A DNA stretch of 64,000 bases, from contig NZ_CP011114.1 in NCBI RefSeq assembly GCF_000993825.1, positions 1,364,001-1,428,000 of the forward strand, given 5' to 3'. The notes beneath the pieces are model-generated. The model was not told the origin of the DNA. It was given only the letters and a program-made list of their open reading frames with translations, and made no database searches. Positions 56,693-64,000 of this stretch are shown in pieces. This stretch comes from Paenibacillus durus ATCC 35681 (GTDB taxonomy: Bacteria > Bacillota > Bacilli > Paenibacillales > Paenibacillaceae). Each line of letters starts with the position of its first letter. Within the stretch, counting starts at the first letter, position 1. The position numbers and the translations under genes are program-made.

Positions 56693-57805
56693 ATGACCAT
56701 ATCCAAATCAGCAGAGGCTCTATTCAAGCCTTTTGAAGGCGGACGACTGAAGCTTGAAAATCGTATTGTCATGGCCCCAATGACCCGTGGCTTTTCGCCG
56801 TTAGGCGCTCCAGGTCCCGACGTGGCCGGATATTACCGGCGGAGAGCGGAAAACGGCGTCGGCCTCATCATCACGGAAGGAACCGTCATTAACCATCCGG
56901 CTGCGGCTGCTGATCTCGGTGTGCCGCATTTTTACGGGGAGGAAGCTCTGCAAGGATGGGCGCGTGTCGTCCGCGAAGTGCATGAAGCCGGCGGGAAAAT
57001 CGCTCCGCAGATTTGGCATACCGGTACGGCCCGCGAGAGGGAGAAATTCCCGGAATCGAATGCCAACCCGATCGGGCCGTCTGGCCTCAGCCTGACTGGC
57101 GATCCGGTATCAGAGCCGCTGACGGTTGAGGAGATTCACGGTCTCGTGCAGGCATATGCCCAAGCCGCTGCCGACGCGAAGCGCATCGGCTTTGACGCGG
57201 TAGAGATACATGGTGCGCACGGCTACCTCATTGACCAGTTCTTCTGGGACTTGACCAACAAGCGCACAGATGAGTATGGTGGCGACCTGGTAGGCCGCAC
57301 CCGATTCGCGGTGGAGGTTATCGAGGCGGTGCGAGCCGCAGTCGGCCCCGACTTCCCGATCATCTTCCGCTTCTCCCAATGGAAGCCGGTTGATTACAAC
57401 GTCAAACTGGCAGTGAATCCAGAGGAACTGGAGCGCTTCCTCACACCGCTGTCTGAGGCAGGCGTTGATATCTTCCATGCCTCCACGCGCCGGTTCTGGG
57501 AGCCCGAGTTCGAGGGGTCAGACCTCAATCTGGCGGGCTGGACGCGGAAGCTGACAGGCAAGCCGGCTATTACCGTCGGTTCGGTTGGCCTGGACTCGGA
57601 CTTCACCAGCCTGTTCGAGGAAGGCAAGGGCGGGCAGGCTGCCAGCCTCGACAATCTGATCGAGCGTCTGGACCGCGGGGAGTTCGACCTCGTCGCCGTC
57701 GGTCGCGCGCTGCTGAGCGATCCGGCCTGGGCGGCCAAGATCCGCGACGACCGCACCGAAGAGCTGGAGCCGTTCACGCGGGAGGCTCTTGCCACGCTGA
57801 TTTGA
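56693..57805 (+). CDS. Old-yellow-enzyme-family NADH:flavin oxidoreductase
   Basis: A 370-residue FMN enzyme with a TIM-barrel pattern. LENRIVMAPMTRG opens the barrel. The flavin and substrate residues lie in IAPQIWHTGTARE, and the catalytic segment FDAVEIHGAHGYLIDQFFWDLTNKRTDEYGG is unmistakable, as are TVGSVGLD and LVAVGRALLSDPAW. These enzymes reduce electrophilic alkenes, quinones or nitro compounds using NAD(P)H. ATG 56693 follows AGGAGGAG. An ArsR-type gene directly upstream and the inverted repeat between them indicate inducible expression. Confidence 0.92.
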   Translation: MTISKSAEALFKPFEGGRLKLENRIVMAPMTRGFSPLGAPGPDVAGYYRRRAENGVGLIITEGTVINHPAAAADLGVPHFYGEEALQGWARVVREVHEAGGKIAPQIWHTGTAREREKFPESNANPIGPSGLSLTGDPVSEPLTVEEIHGLVQAYAQAAADAKRIGFDAVEIHGAHGYLIDQFFWDLTNKRTDEYGGDLVGRTRFAVEVIEAVRAAVGPDFPIIFRFSQWKPVDYNVKLAVNPEELERFLTPLSEAGVDIFHASTRRFWEPEFEGSDLNLAGWTRKLTGKPAITVGSVGLDSDFTSLFEEGKGGQAASLDNLIERLDRGEFDLVAVGRALLSDPAWAAKIRDDRTEELEPFTREALATLI

Positions 57806-57847
57806 TTCAATGGCGAGTGCCGGGCAGCAGGAACCGGCTTTAGCTCC

Positions 57848-57880
57848 AGGGCCATTTCGGGTCCAGTCCGAAATGACCCT
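57848..57880 (+). terminator. Hairpin after the OYE gene
   Basis: AGGGCCATTTCGG pairs with CCGAAATGACCCT (12 of 13). There is no T-run, so termination efficiency is uncertain. Confidence 0.5.
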
Positions 57881-57903
57881 GCGTGCGCTTGACAGCGCAT
57901 CAT

Positions 57904-57988
57904 GCTAACGGGTTGAAGTCCTTTCGACCGTATCGCCTTTACTACATCAGGTTTCTGATTTGCTTATGCAGATTGGAAGCCTGTTTTC
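57904..57988 (+). repeat. Degenerate copy of the tRNA-Leu 3' end and its terminator
   Basis: GGTTGAAGTCCTTTCGACCG (57911-57930) matches the tRNA-Leu T-arm and acceptor (50496-50515) at 17 of 20 positions. CAGGTTTCTGATTTGC (57948-57963) matches the tRNA terminator (50533-50548) at 15 of 16. Both pairs are exactly 37 bases apart. The 5' part of the tRNA is not recognisable. Confidence 0.6.
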
Positions 57989-58583
57989 ATTGCAGCAACC
58001 CCGCCACTTCTTCACTTGTCCGAATCCGGCCAATCCTTGGAAAGATGTTTTTGCAAACATATTCATGCTCCTCTTGGGCTGAAGCTGTCATGGCATCTTC
58101 GGCAAAGATTTGATTAAACCCGCGTTGGTAAGCTTCTCTCGCAGTAGTATCCACCCCGATGGCGGTAGAAACACCGCATAATACGATCGTATCAATTCCG
58201 CGGCGGCGCAATTGCAATTCCAGGTCGGTGCCGTAAAAAGCGCCCCATTGCCGTTTGGTAATCAAGTGTGCATTATTCGTATCTGCCAATTCAGGCACGA
58301 TGTTATCCCAGCCTTCAGGGAATTGTACCTGATTCGTTGGTAAATCTGTAACTGGTTTTAACATATCTTGTCCATCTACGGTTGAAACTCTGACCAGGAC
58401 CACAAAAGCACCTTTTTCCGTGAACGCCTTTACTAACTTGCTTGCATTCTGAACCACCTGCGCACCCGTATAAGGAGCTTGTGGACGGCCGCTGTTAATA
58501 ATTCCATTTTGCAAATCGATAACAACCAGCGCCGTTTTTTCTGCATTAATCCTTTCAGCTTCCGTTGATTTTAAATGTTCCAT
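57987..58583 (-). CDS. Isochorismatase-family cysteine hydrolase
   Basis: A 198-residue cytosolic hydrolase. The catalytic triad of the family is present: D in [12 protein letters not shown] in [10 protein letters not shown] and C in [20 protein letters not shown], with the conserved cis-peptide region GVST before it. Family members cleave isochorismate, nicotinamide or related amides; the exact substrate is unknown. ATG 58583 follows GGGAGAG; a TTG start five codons earlier would overlap that site. It lies downstream of a truncated MFS gene on the same strand, perhaps once one operon. Confidence 0.9.
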   Translation of the reverse strand: MEHLKSTEAERINAEKTALVVIDLQNGIINSGRPQAPYTGAQVVQNASKLVKAFTEKGAFVVLVRVSTVDGQDMLKPVTDLPTNQVQFPEGWDNIVPELADTNNAHLITKRQWGAFYGTDLELQLRRRGIDTIVLCGVSTAIGVDTTAREAYQRGFNQIFAEDAMTASAQEEHEYVCKNIFPRIGRIRTSEEVAGLLQ

Positions 58584-58602
58584 GTTCTTCTCTCCCAATC
58601 AT

Positions 58603-59283
58603 TCATTTATACACCTTGAAATAAACCCACACCGCATTGACCAGCAACAAGGTACTTGTAATCATAAATACATAGCGGATGCCTAACCAGGCTGCCACTT
58701 GCCCGCCCAGCACGGACCCTCCAAATACGCCTAGATAACCTGCCGACATGTTAAATCCAAACACTCTGCCTGTAAGAGCAGGCGGTGTAATTTTTTTGAC
58801 CAGGATATTAACGGAAGGAATCAATCCGGCCGCGGCTAATCCGAGCAGGAAACTCAGACCCATTAATTGCCAAGGATTCTGTACAAAGGCTTGCGGGATA
58901 AAAAGGAGGCCTGCCGCTATTAGAGCGGCTAATATAACTTTCTGCGCTCCTATTTTGTCAGAAAGTTTGCCGAGTCTTGGAGCGGCCACTATGTTGGCGA
59001 GCCCCGAGGCTGAGAATACTAATCCGGCGATCAACGCGACATGACCGGTATTGCGGGATAACTGGGTAATATATACGGTGATGACGGGTTCAACCGAATA
59101 CAAGGCCACAGTGAGAACAAGAAATGTCACAAACAAGGTAATCGTCAAGCTTTTTTCAGGAACGGCAATCCATACTTCCTTAATCCCAAGCGTCTTGCTG
59201 TCCTCGCGGATAAAGGATTCCTTTTCCACATCAGCATAAAATAAAGACCTTCCTTCGGCTAAATGCAAAGTTATTGAACACAA
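58603..59283 (-). pseudogene. MFS transporter, C-terminal half only
   Basis: About 226 codons with six membrane helices, matching helices 7-12 of a 400-residue major facilitator drug or metabolite exporter. The cytoplasmic central loop (VEKESFIREDSKTLGIKEVW) leads into LFVTFLVLTVALYSVEPVITVY. The charged loop between helices 8 and 9 reads RLGKLSDKIGAQKV. The N-terminal six helices are absent, and the apparent start is a TTG just before the loop. The remnant ends near 59283, about 60 bases before the AraC tail. Confidence 0.8.
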
Positions 59284-59342
59284 ACAATGAACAATAACAT
59301 CCTCATTTTAGTCTGCGGAAAGGTCTTATACCATGCACTATT

Positions 59343-59404
59343 TTAAACTCCATGGACATTTTTGCTGTAATATTCCGATGGGCTTACCCCTTCGATCTTT
59401 TTAA
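59343..59404 (-). pseudogene. AraC-family regulator, C-terminal tail cut off by the IS
   Basis: On the minus strand the sequence reads KKIEGVSPSEYYSKNVHGV-stop, the usual end of AraC DNA-binding domains. It continues exactly the frame interrupted at 61304. The two pieces belong to one gene split by the IS200/IS605 element. Confidence 0.85.
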
Positions 59405-59421
59405 CAGCATTCCGAGAGAAG

Positions 59422-59494
59422 TCCCCTTCCTCTGCAGGGAGGGGATGAATATCGGCCAGGCAACTCTGGAAAATTATTGATCTATGTTAGATCA
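59422..59494 (+). other. Left-end hairpins of the IS
   Basis: TCCCCTTCC/GGGAGGGGA (59422-59445) and TGATCTA/TAGATCA with a TGT loop (59478-59494). These are likely recognition structures for TnpA on the top strand. Confidence 0.6.
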
Positions 59495-59537
59495 TTTGGT
59501 ACAATCAGTCTTAGTTAGAGATAAGGCTGGTGTATCA

Positions 59538-59948
59538 ATGAAATTAGACTCAAATAATCACTCGGTATTTTCCCTGAACTATCATCTCATCCTTTGCATT
59601 AAATACCGCAAAAAAGTACTTACCGACGAGATCTCAGACTATGCGAAGGCCATTTTTGAACGCATTGGAGAAAACTATCATATTACGCTGAGTGAATGGA
59701 ACCACGACAACGATCACATCCATGTACTGTTCAAGGCGCATCCCAACACCGAACTATCTAAATTTATCAATGCCTATAAAAGTGCCAGCTCTCGCCTTAT
59801 AAAAAAAGACTTTCCCGAAGTCAAAACGAAGTTGTGGAGAGAGTATTTTTGGTCGCAAAGCTTCTGCCTGGTTACTGTAGGCGGCGCTCCTTTGGAGGTA
59901 CTAAAGGCGTACATCGAGAATCAAGGGAAGGAGGCGAAAACCAGGTGA
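59538..59948 (+). CDS. tnpA: IS200/IS605 transposase TnpA (HUH, Y1)
   Basis: A 136-residue single-domain transposase. The HUH metal motif is H60-I-H62 in NDHIHVLFK, and the nucleophilic tyrosine is Y125 in [31 protein letters not shown] is the typical family start. It excises and inserts single-stranded element DNA. The start at ATG 59538 removes unrelated upstream codons (a frame extends back to 59484). It overlaps tnpB by four bases (GTGA). Confidence 0.94.
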   Translation: MKLDSNNHSVFSLNYHLILCIKYRKKVLTDEISDYAKAIFERIGENYHITLSEWNHDNDHIHVLFKAHPNTELSKFINAYKSASSRLIKKDFPEVKTKLWREYFWSQSFCLVTVGGAPLEVLKAYIENQGKEAKTR

Positions 59949-61114
59949 TCCGATGTGTCAAAACAGCGTTTCACACCTCAAAATGGGATTTGGAACGGCT
60001 GTATACGTGTAACCGAATTTCAGCGGAAGTTTGGAATCAGTGTCTACTCATTGCCAAGCACCATGCCCTACAGGACGATGGAAAATGGATCGGAAAAACC
60101 GAACTTCAAGCGGCGCTTAAAAATCAGTTTCCTTTGCATTCCCAATCGGTACAGGCGGTCTGCCATAAATATCTTTTTGCTAGAGACAGCGCAAAACAAG
60201 CCAGAAAGCAAGGCCTGCGCACCAAATACCCTTACAAAAAGAAGAAACACTTCAATACCAAATGGGTGGACCAAGCGTTCAAAATCAAGGCTAACACGAT
60301 CTACTTAAGTCTGGGTATCCAAAACGGAAAACGCCAGCAGCCGATTAAAATCACCGTCCCGCGTTTACCGAATCCGGACATCAAGGAAATCGAGCTGGTA
60401 TTTGACCGAAAACTGGTGATTTCCATGAGTTACGATGACGGACAAGCGGCTGCAGAAAACCAAGGCAGCCAGACCGCAGCAATTGACCTGGGAGAAATTC
60501 ATTCCATCACGGCAACGACAACAGAGAACAAATCAATCATCATCACCGGAAGAAAAGTAAGAAGTATTCACAGGCTGAGAAACAAGAAGCTGGCCGAGAT
60601 CCAGAAGCTCATGAGCAAATGCCAAAAAGGCAGCCGACAATGGAAAAAATACAACCGGGCCAAAAAATACATACTCAGCAAAAGTGAACGCCAACTGAAT
60701 GACGCCATCCACAAAACCACCAAACAATTCGTAGAATGGTGCAGAGAAAATGAGGTCAAAGCGGCGGTTGTTGGAAAAGTGGAAGGTGTGCAGCGGAACA
60801 CGAAAAAGAAGAAAAGAAAGACCGTAACCCAAAAGCTGTCCAACTGGAGCTTTGGCAAGATTCAAAAACAGCTCGCATATAAACTGGAAGCTCAGGGAGC
60901 GAGCATGAAAATGATAGATGAGAGCTATACTAGCCAACAATGTCCTTGTTGCGGAAGAAGAAAAAAGATATCTAGCCGAAACTACAACTGTTCCTGCGGC
61001 TATACCGAACACCGGGATGTACACGGGAGCAAAGGGATATTATCCAAGTATCTGCATGGAGATATCCGTTATTTGGGCGAAACGAAAGAAATCAAGTATC
61101 TACGGATCGCGTAA
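59945..61114 (+). CDS. tnpB: TnpB RNA-guided endonuclease (IS605 OrfB)
   Basis: A 389-residue RuvC-like nuclease. The catalytic residues appear intact: D181 in AAIDLGE, E280 in GKVEGVQ and D358 in [10 protein letters not shown]. The zinc ribbon (CPCCG at 333-337 and CSCG at 349-352) lies between the second and third motifs. The N-terminal wedge region begins [11 protein letters not shown]. The start is GTG 59945, overlapping the tnpA stop, with AAGGAGG about ten bases upstream; longer frames to 59834 lie inside tnpA. TnpB uses an RNA from the element's right end to cut the empty donor site, favouring retention. Confidence 0.93.
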   Translation: MIRCVKTAFHTSKWDLERLYTCNRISAEVWNQCLLIAKHHALQDDGKWIGKTELQAALKNQFPLHSQSVQAVCHKYLFARDSAKQARKQGLRTKYPYKKKKHFNTKWVDQAFKIKANTIYLSLGIQNGKRQQPIKITVPRLPNPDIKEIELVFDRKLVISMSYDDGQAAAENQGSQTAAIDLGEIHSITATTTENKSIIITGRKVRSIHRLRNKKLAEIQKLMSKCQKGSRQWKKYNRAKKYILSKSERQLNDAIHKTTKQFVEWCRENEVKAAVVGKVEGVQRNTKKKKRKTVTQKLSNWSFGKIQKQLAYKLEAQGASMKMIDESYTSQQCPCCGRRKKISSRNYNCSCGYTEHRDVHGSKGILSKYLHGDIRYLGETKEIKYLRIA

Positions 61115-61303
61115 GTGCGAGAAGTAGTAGAAGGTGAGTTCCCACCCACTTGTACCAATAACAAGTGTTGCTTACTGAACCCCACCGTTAGATTTCCGCA
61201 TTCAGCGAAAGCAGATAGCCAACCTATGTGCTTATCGAAAGTAACGGTATGGGCTGGTAAGAAACCCCTGCTTCTTAACGAAGTGTAAGCAGGGGAGGTT
61301 CAT
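61115..61303 (+). ncRNA. Putative omega-RNA (reRNA) scaffold region of TnpB
   Basis: The 189 bases between the tnpB stop and the right end hold several hairpins, including CACTTGT/ACAAGTG near 61146-61165 and the terminal CCCCTGCTT/AAGCAGGGG. They end in GAGGTTCAT, a common right-end sequence of this group. In characterised systems the guide RNA covers the 3' end of tnpB and this region, with the guide taken from the flank starting at 61304. Exact ends are not visible. Confidence 0.6.
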
Positions 61304-62072
61304 ATATCCTGCTGAAATAAAATTCATCCGTAAACCCGAATGCTTGTGCCACCTCTTTTATTTTTTTGCCGCCTTCAAGAATCATTGCTTTGGCTTCATC
61401 AATTTTCATTTTGTTAAAAAACTCAATGATGGAATATCCCGTGAATTCTTTGAACGTTCTTGATAAATAAGTAGGCGCCAATTGCACCATCTCCGATAAT
61501 TCAGCCAAAGTCACTTTTTGATTTACATTTTGATGCATGTATTGAATGGTTTTTTCCACTTTTAAGGAAATGGAGTAGTTCTGGTTTTGCTTACTTATAT
61601 TTTGATAAACGGCAATCAATAACTGTTGAAGCAACGTTTTGGCCATAAATTCATATCCTGGAAGTTTGGCGTACCAGCTGTCCACCAATTTGTTGAATAT
61701 ATCCTCAACCGGATAGAAATCCTTTAGTTGTTGTGCAGGGTGCAGGGAGAGCATTTGCGCCTCGTCTTTAATATCCCATTTACCGTCATTCACATTCACA
61801 CGCGCATAACTGAAGTGTACAGTCAGGAAACCTGCGGATTCTTCGGTGTCCGGCTCAAAAGAATGCAATACTCCAGGTCCAATGTAGAATAACATTCCTT
61901 CCTTGACCGGATATCTTTTTCCCCGAATCATAAAACTCCCCGTTCCTCCGGTAACAAACACAAGTTCATGATGTTGAAGAGTTCTGGTGAATTTGCCCAC
62001 ACGTCTTCCGGGTCCCTTGAATTTTCTGCTGTTGCAGTAATGAATGTGGAAAAAAAGATTATGGATATTCAT
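61304..62072 (-). pseudogene. AraC-family regulator, main part, interrupted by the IS
   Basis: The gene starts at ATG 62072 after TGGAGGAAATC. It encodes an N-terminal cupin-like sensing domain (ELVFVTGGTGSFMIRGKRYPVKEGMLFYIGPGVLHSFEP) and most of an AraC double helix-turn-helix (VTLAELSEMVQLAPTYLSRTFKEFTGYS, then IKEVAQAFGFTDEFYFSRI). The frame is cut at 61304 by the IS, which adds a short foreign tail (YEPPLLTLR) before a stop at 61275. The missing end lies at 59343-59404. The lost portion is the last recognition helix region, so DNA binding is probably impaired. Confidence 0.88.
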
Positions 62073-62146
62073 GATTTCCTCCACAAGATAAATTTGCTTA
62101 TGCGAATCTGCACCCCATTAATTATACTTGTTTTAACCTGTAAGTT

Positions 62147-63337
62147 TTAAGCTCTTTTTTCCGTAAAAAAGTATAGTAAAGCTAGAATTGGCAGGATTAT
62201 TCCTACCAGGGATGTTAAGCTCCAGCCGCCGTGAGCATAAGTCCAGCCGCCTAAAGACGAGCCAATCGCTCCGCCAACAAAGAAGATGGACATGAACAGT
62301 CCGTTTAGACGTCCTCTCGCTTCACTCCCCAATGTGTAAATCGCACGTTGTCCAAGCACAAGATTTCCCGATACGGCCATGTCCAGCGTGATAGCGGAAA
62401 CAAGGAGCATGGCTAGAGCAAATGTTGAATTGCCTTGAACAAGGTATGCCAGCAAAAAGGACAGGGCAGCGATGATCATCGCTAGTCCGCTTAAAAATCG
62501 GGTCCAGCCTTTGTCCGCCAGTCTTCCGGCGATCGGTGCTGCGACTGCGCCGCCAACACCGGCTAAAGCAAACAATGCAATGCCTTGCTGAGACAATCCG
62601 AAATCATCCGCAAGCCGTAAAGGAGCCGTAGTCCAAAAGAGGCTAAAGACACCAAATAGGCAGGCTTGATAAATGCCCCGGCGGCGTAATACAGGTGTTT
62701 GTTTTAATAGAGCACCCAATGAAACGATTAATTCGCCATAATTCATCGTAGGTGAAGGCTTGCGCTCAGGAAGAATACGCGACAACAGAAGCGATAAAAG
62801 AGCTGTAATAACTGCCGACAATGCAAATACTGCATGCCATCCCCAAAGGCTGGCTATAAAGCTTGCTACCGGCCGGGCCAACATGATTCCGAGCAAGAGT
62901 CCGCTCATTACGTTCCCCACCACACGTCCGCGCTGCTCTTCAGACGATAAATAGGTAGCATAAGGTACCAGTATTTGGGCCACCACAGATCCGAGTCCAA
63001 TGAATAGGGAAGCAGTGAGGAACAATATCGCATTAGGTGTGAATGTTGCCGCAATCAAAGCACATACAACAACAAGCAGCGATAAGACCGCAAGACGCCG
63101 ATTTTCAATAATGTCACTAAGCGGTACGATAAACAGCAGCCCTACGACATAACCAATCTGAGTTAAAGTGACAATTAACCCTGCTGCGTCGGAAGAAAGA
63201 CCCGTAGCGGCGCTGATTGGTCCTACCAGTGTTTGGGCATAATACAGATTGGCGACGATAAGGCCGCATGCAGTTGCTAACAGCAACGTGATCCAACTCG
63301 AAATACTTTTACCCTCCATTACTTGTTCTGTTTGCAT
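62147..63337 (-). CDS. MFS efflux transporter (DHA1-type)
   Basis: A 396-residue exporter with twelve membrane helices. The conserved loop between helices 2 and 3 reads [14 protein letters not shown], with the helix 4-5 region and the second-half repeat [13 protein letters not shown] also visible. It is likely proton-driven efflux of drugs or metabolites. ATG 63337 follows GAGGAGG; a frame extending to 63379 runs into the operator region. It is divergent from a TetR gene, and three TGAACGTATAGTT-type motifs occupy the gap, so repression by that regulator is expected. Confidence 0.9.
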   Translation of the reverse strand: MQTEQVMEGKSISSWITLLLATACGLIVANLYYAQTLVGPISAATGLSSDAAGLIVTLTQIGYVVGLLFIVPLSDIIENRRLAVLSLLVVVCALIAATFTPNAILFLTASLFIGLGSVVAQILVPYATYLSSEEQRGRVVGNVMSGLLLGIMLARPVASFIASLWGWHAVFALSAVITALLSLLLSRILPERKPSPTMNYGELIVSLGALLKQTPVLRRRGIYQACLFGVFSLFWTTAPLRLADDFGLSQQGIALFALAGVGGAVAAPIAGRLADKGWTRFLSGLAMIIAALSFLLAYLVQGNSTFALAMLLVSAITLDMAVSGNLVLGQRAIYTLGSEARGRLNGLFMSIFFVGGAIGSSLGGWTYAHGGWSLTSLVGIILPILALLYFFTEKRA

Positions 63338-63363
63338 AGTAATCCTCCTCGTAAAATAAATAC

Positions 63364-63478
63364 TGAACGTATAGTTCACTAATCCATGTCTTTATAATAT
63401 ACTGAACGTACAGTTTTGTAAATAGTCAGTTTTTATTTTTCTTTTGCCGGATATTATGTATAATGAACGTATAGTTTT
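63364..63478. promoter_or_regulatory. Three copies of a TetR operator-like motif
   Basis: TGAACGTATAGTTCA (63364-63378), TGAACGTACAGTTTT (63403-63417) and TGAACGTATAGTTTT (63464-63478). The first is a perfect TGAAC/GTTCA palindrome. The third abuts a TATAAT (63459-63464) for the tetR gene. Confidence 0.75.
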
Positions 63479-63496
63479 TATTTGGAGGGGATTTCT

Positions 63497-64000
63497 GTGA
63501 ATGCCAAAAGAGGGCGCCCGCGTAACATTGAAACTGAAAAGTCCATCCTTGCCGCTTCCTATGACTTGTTGTTGGAGAATGGCTTTGGAGCGGTCACTGT
63601 TGAGAAAATTGCTGAGCGTGCCGGGGTGAGTAAAGCTACCATTTATAAATGGTGGCCCAACAAGGCTGCTGTTGTTATGGATGGCTTCCTTTCTGCTGCC
63701 GCAGCAAGACTGCCGCTCCCCGATACAGGCTCAGCATTCAATAATGTACTGATGCACGCCACTAATTTAGCCCGGTTCTTGACAAGCCGGGAAGGTAAAA
63801 TCATTACGGAGCTAATAGGTGAAGGGCAGTTCGATTCGGGGCTGGCAGAGGCATACCGGATCAGATATTTCTATCCGCGCCGGCTTGAGGCGAGACAACT
63901 ATTGGAACAGGGAGTTCAGCGGGGGGAATTAAAGGAAAACCTTGATATTGAGTTAAGCATTGACCTGATTTATGGGCCGATTTTCTATAGATTGTTAGTA
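63497..64000 (+). CDS. TetR-family regulator, truncated by the window end
   Basis: The first 168 codons of a TetR repressor. The DNA-binding domain reads RGRPRNIETEKSILAASYDLL, then VTVEKIAERAGVSKATIYKWWPNKAAVV, followed by a TetR_C_11-type helical domain (ARFLTSREGKIITELIGEGQFD, YPRRLEARQLLEQGVQRGEL). No stop occurs before 64000, so the gene continues. The start is GTG 63497, six bases after TTGGAGGGG; the ATG at 63501 is out of frame. It probably represses the divergent MFS gene and itself through the three repeats. Confidence 0.9.
   Translation, partial: MNAKRGRPRNIETEKSILAASYDLLLENGFGAVTVEKIAERAGVSKATIYKWWPNKAAVVMDGFLSAAAARLPLPDTGSAFNNVLMHATNLARFLTSREGKIITELIGEGQFDSGLAEAYRIRYFYPRRLEARQLLEQGVQRGELKENLDIELSIDLIYGPIFYRLLV

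Larger units (their letters stand above)
59405..61303 (+). mobile_element. Complete IS200/IS605-family element (TnpA + TnpB)
   Basis: A 1899-base element. The ends were placed by rejoining the flanks: TTTTTAA (to 59404) plus ATATCC (from 61304) restores an unbroken AraC reading frame (SRIFKKIEG). There are no target duplications and no terminal inverted repeats, as expected for HUH single-strand transposition. Subterminal hairpins lie at the left (TCCCC/GGGGA, 59422-59445) and right (CCCCTGCTT/AAGCAGGGG, 61265-61295). Both genes look intact. Confidence 0.92.

Noticed and set aside
59834..59944. Longer N-terminus for TnpB
   Set aside because: It would lie entirely within tnpA in another frame; GTG 59945 has a good binding site and overlaps the tnpA stop.

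Overview
The window looks like a chromosomal segment of a Paenibacillus-type member of the Bacillota. The evidence is mid-range base composition, strong AGGAGG-type ribosome binding sites, frequent TTG and GTG starts, lipoprotein and copper-amine-oxidase-like stalk-domain proteins, YesM/YesN-type two-component pairs, and sugar ABC transporters encoded without their own ATPase. About fifty genes or gene remnants are supported. No CRISPR array, rRNA gene or prophage structural gene was seen.

Layout. 0-2 kb: a small protein-kinase-like gene, then fused fragments of an ABC-2 permease and a PfkB sugar kinase. 2.3-5.6 kb: a glycerol-3-phosphate-type importer (ugpA-ugpE-ugpB). 5.8-10.4 kb: a large hybrid histidine kinase overlapping an HD-GYP response regulator, so probably one pathway ending in cyclic-di-GMP hydrolysis. 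10.8-13.7 kb: a secreted WG-repeat protein, an NfrA-like flavin reductase and a LysR regulator. 14.0-19.1 kb: a surface-glycan cluster (three glycosyltransferases and a flippase). 19.3-21.0 kb: an ECF sigma factor, a ClpP paralogue and a small Sm-like protein. 21.9-24.3 kb: the two-gene carboxynorspermidine pathway (polyamine synthesis). 24.4-28.7 kb: a RidA protein, a frameshifted RCC1/stalk-domain protein, a deoxynucleoside kinase and a GH18-like stalk-domain protein. 28.8-32.3 kb: a compact oxygen/nitric-oxide reduction module on the minus strand (flavodiiron protein, rubredoxin reductase, rubredoxin, Crp/Fnr regulator), with a radical SAM gene divergent from it.

34.1-48.0 kb is a fructan (levan/inulin) utilisation locus. 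It holds a lipoprotein sugar receptor, a YesM/YesN sensor-regulator pair, a lipoprotein GH32 fructanase, two permeases, a fructokinase and a 1269-residue secreted GH32 enzyme with four CBM66-like modules. Extracellular GH32 enzymes would cut the polymer, the ABC system would import the products, and the kinase would phosphorylate fructose. A chemoreceptor and tRNA-Leu(CAG) follow.

50.5-61.3 kb is a gene graveyard mixed with intact redox and regulator genes. It contains a Cfr-like rRNA methyltransferase relic, a quinone-reductase-type flavoprotein with an amber codon, the C-terminal part of a serine hydrolase, an internally deleted HxlR regulator, half an MFS transporter, and an AraC regulator split by an intact IS200/IS605 element (TnpA plus TnpB). 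The host sequence at the insertion point can be rejoined to the base. A degenerate copy of the tRNA-Leu 3' end and its downstream hairpin lies 7.4 kb from the original. The window ends with an MFS efflux gene and a divergent TetR gene that share three copies of one operator-like motif.

The best candidates for something new are the ClpP/Sm-like pair, the four-CBM66 fructanase, and the decayed tRNA-Leu-bounded region. All functions are read from sequence patterns and family knowledge only; no search was run.
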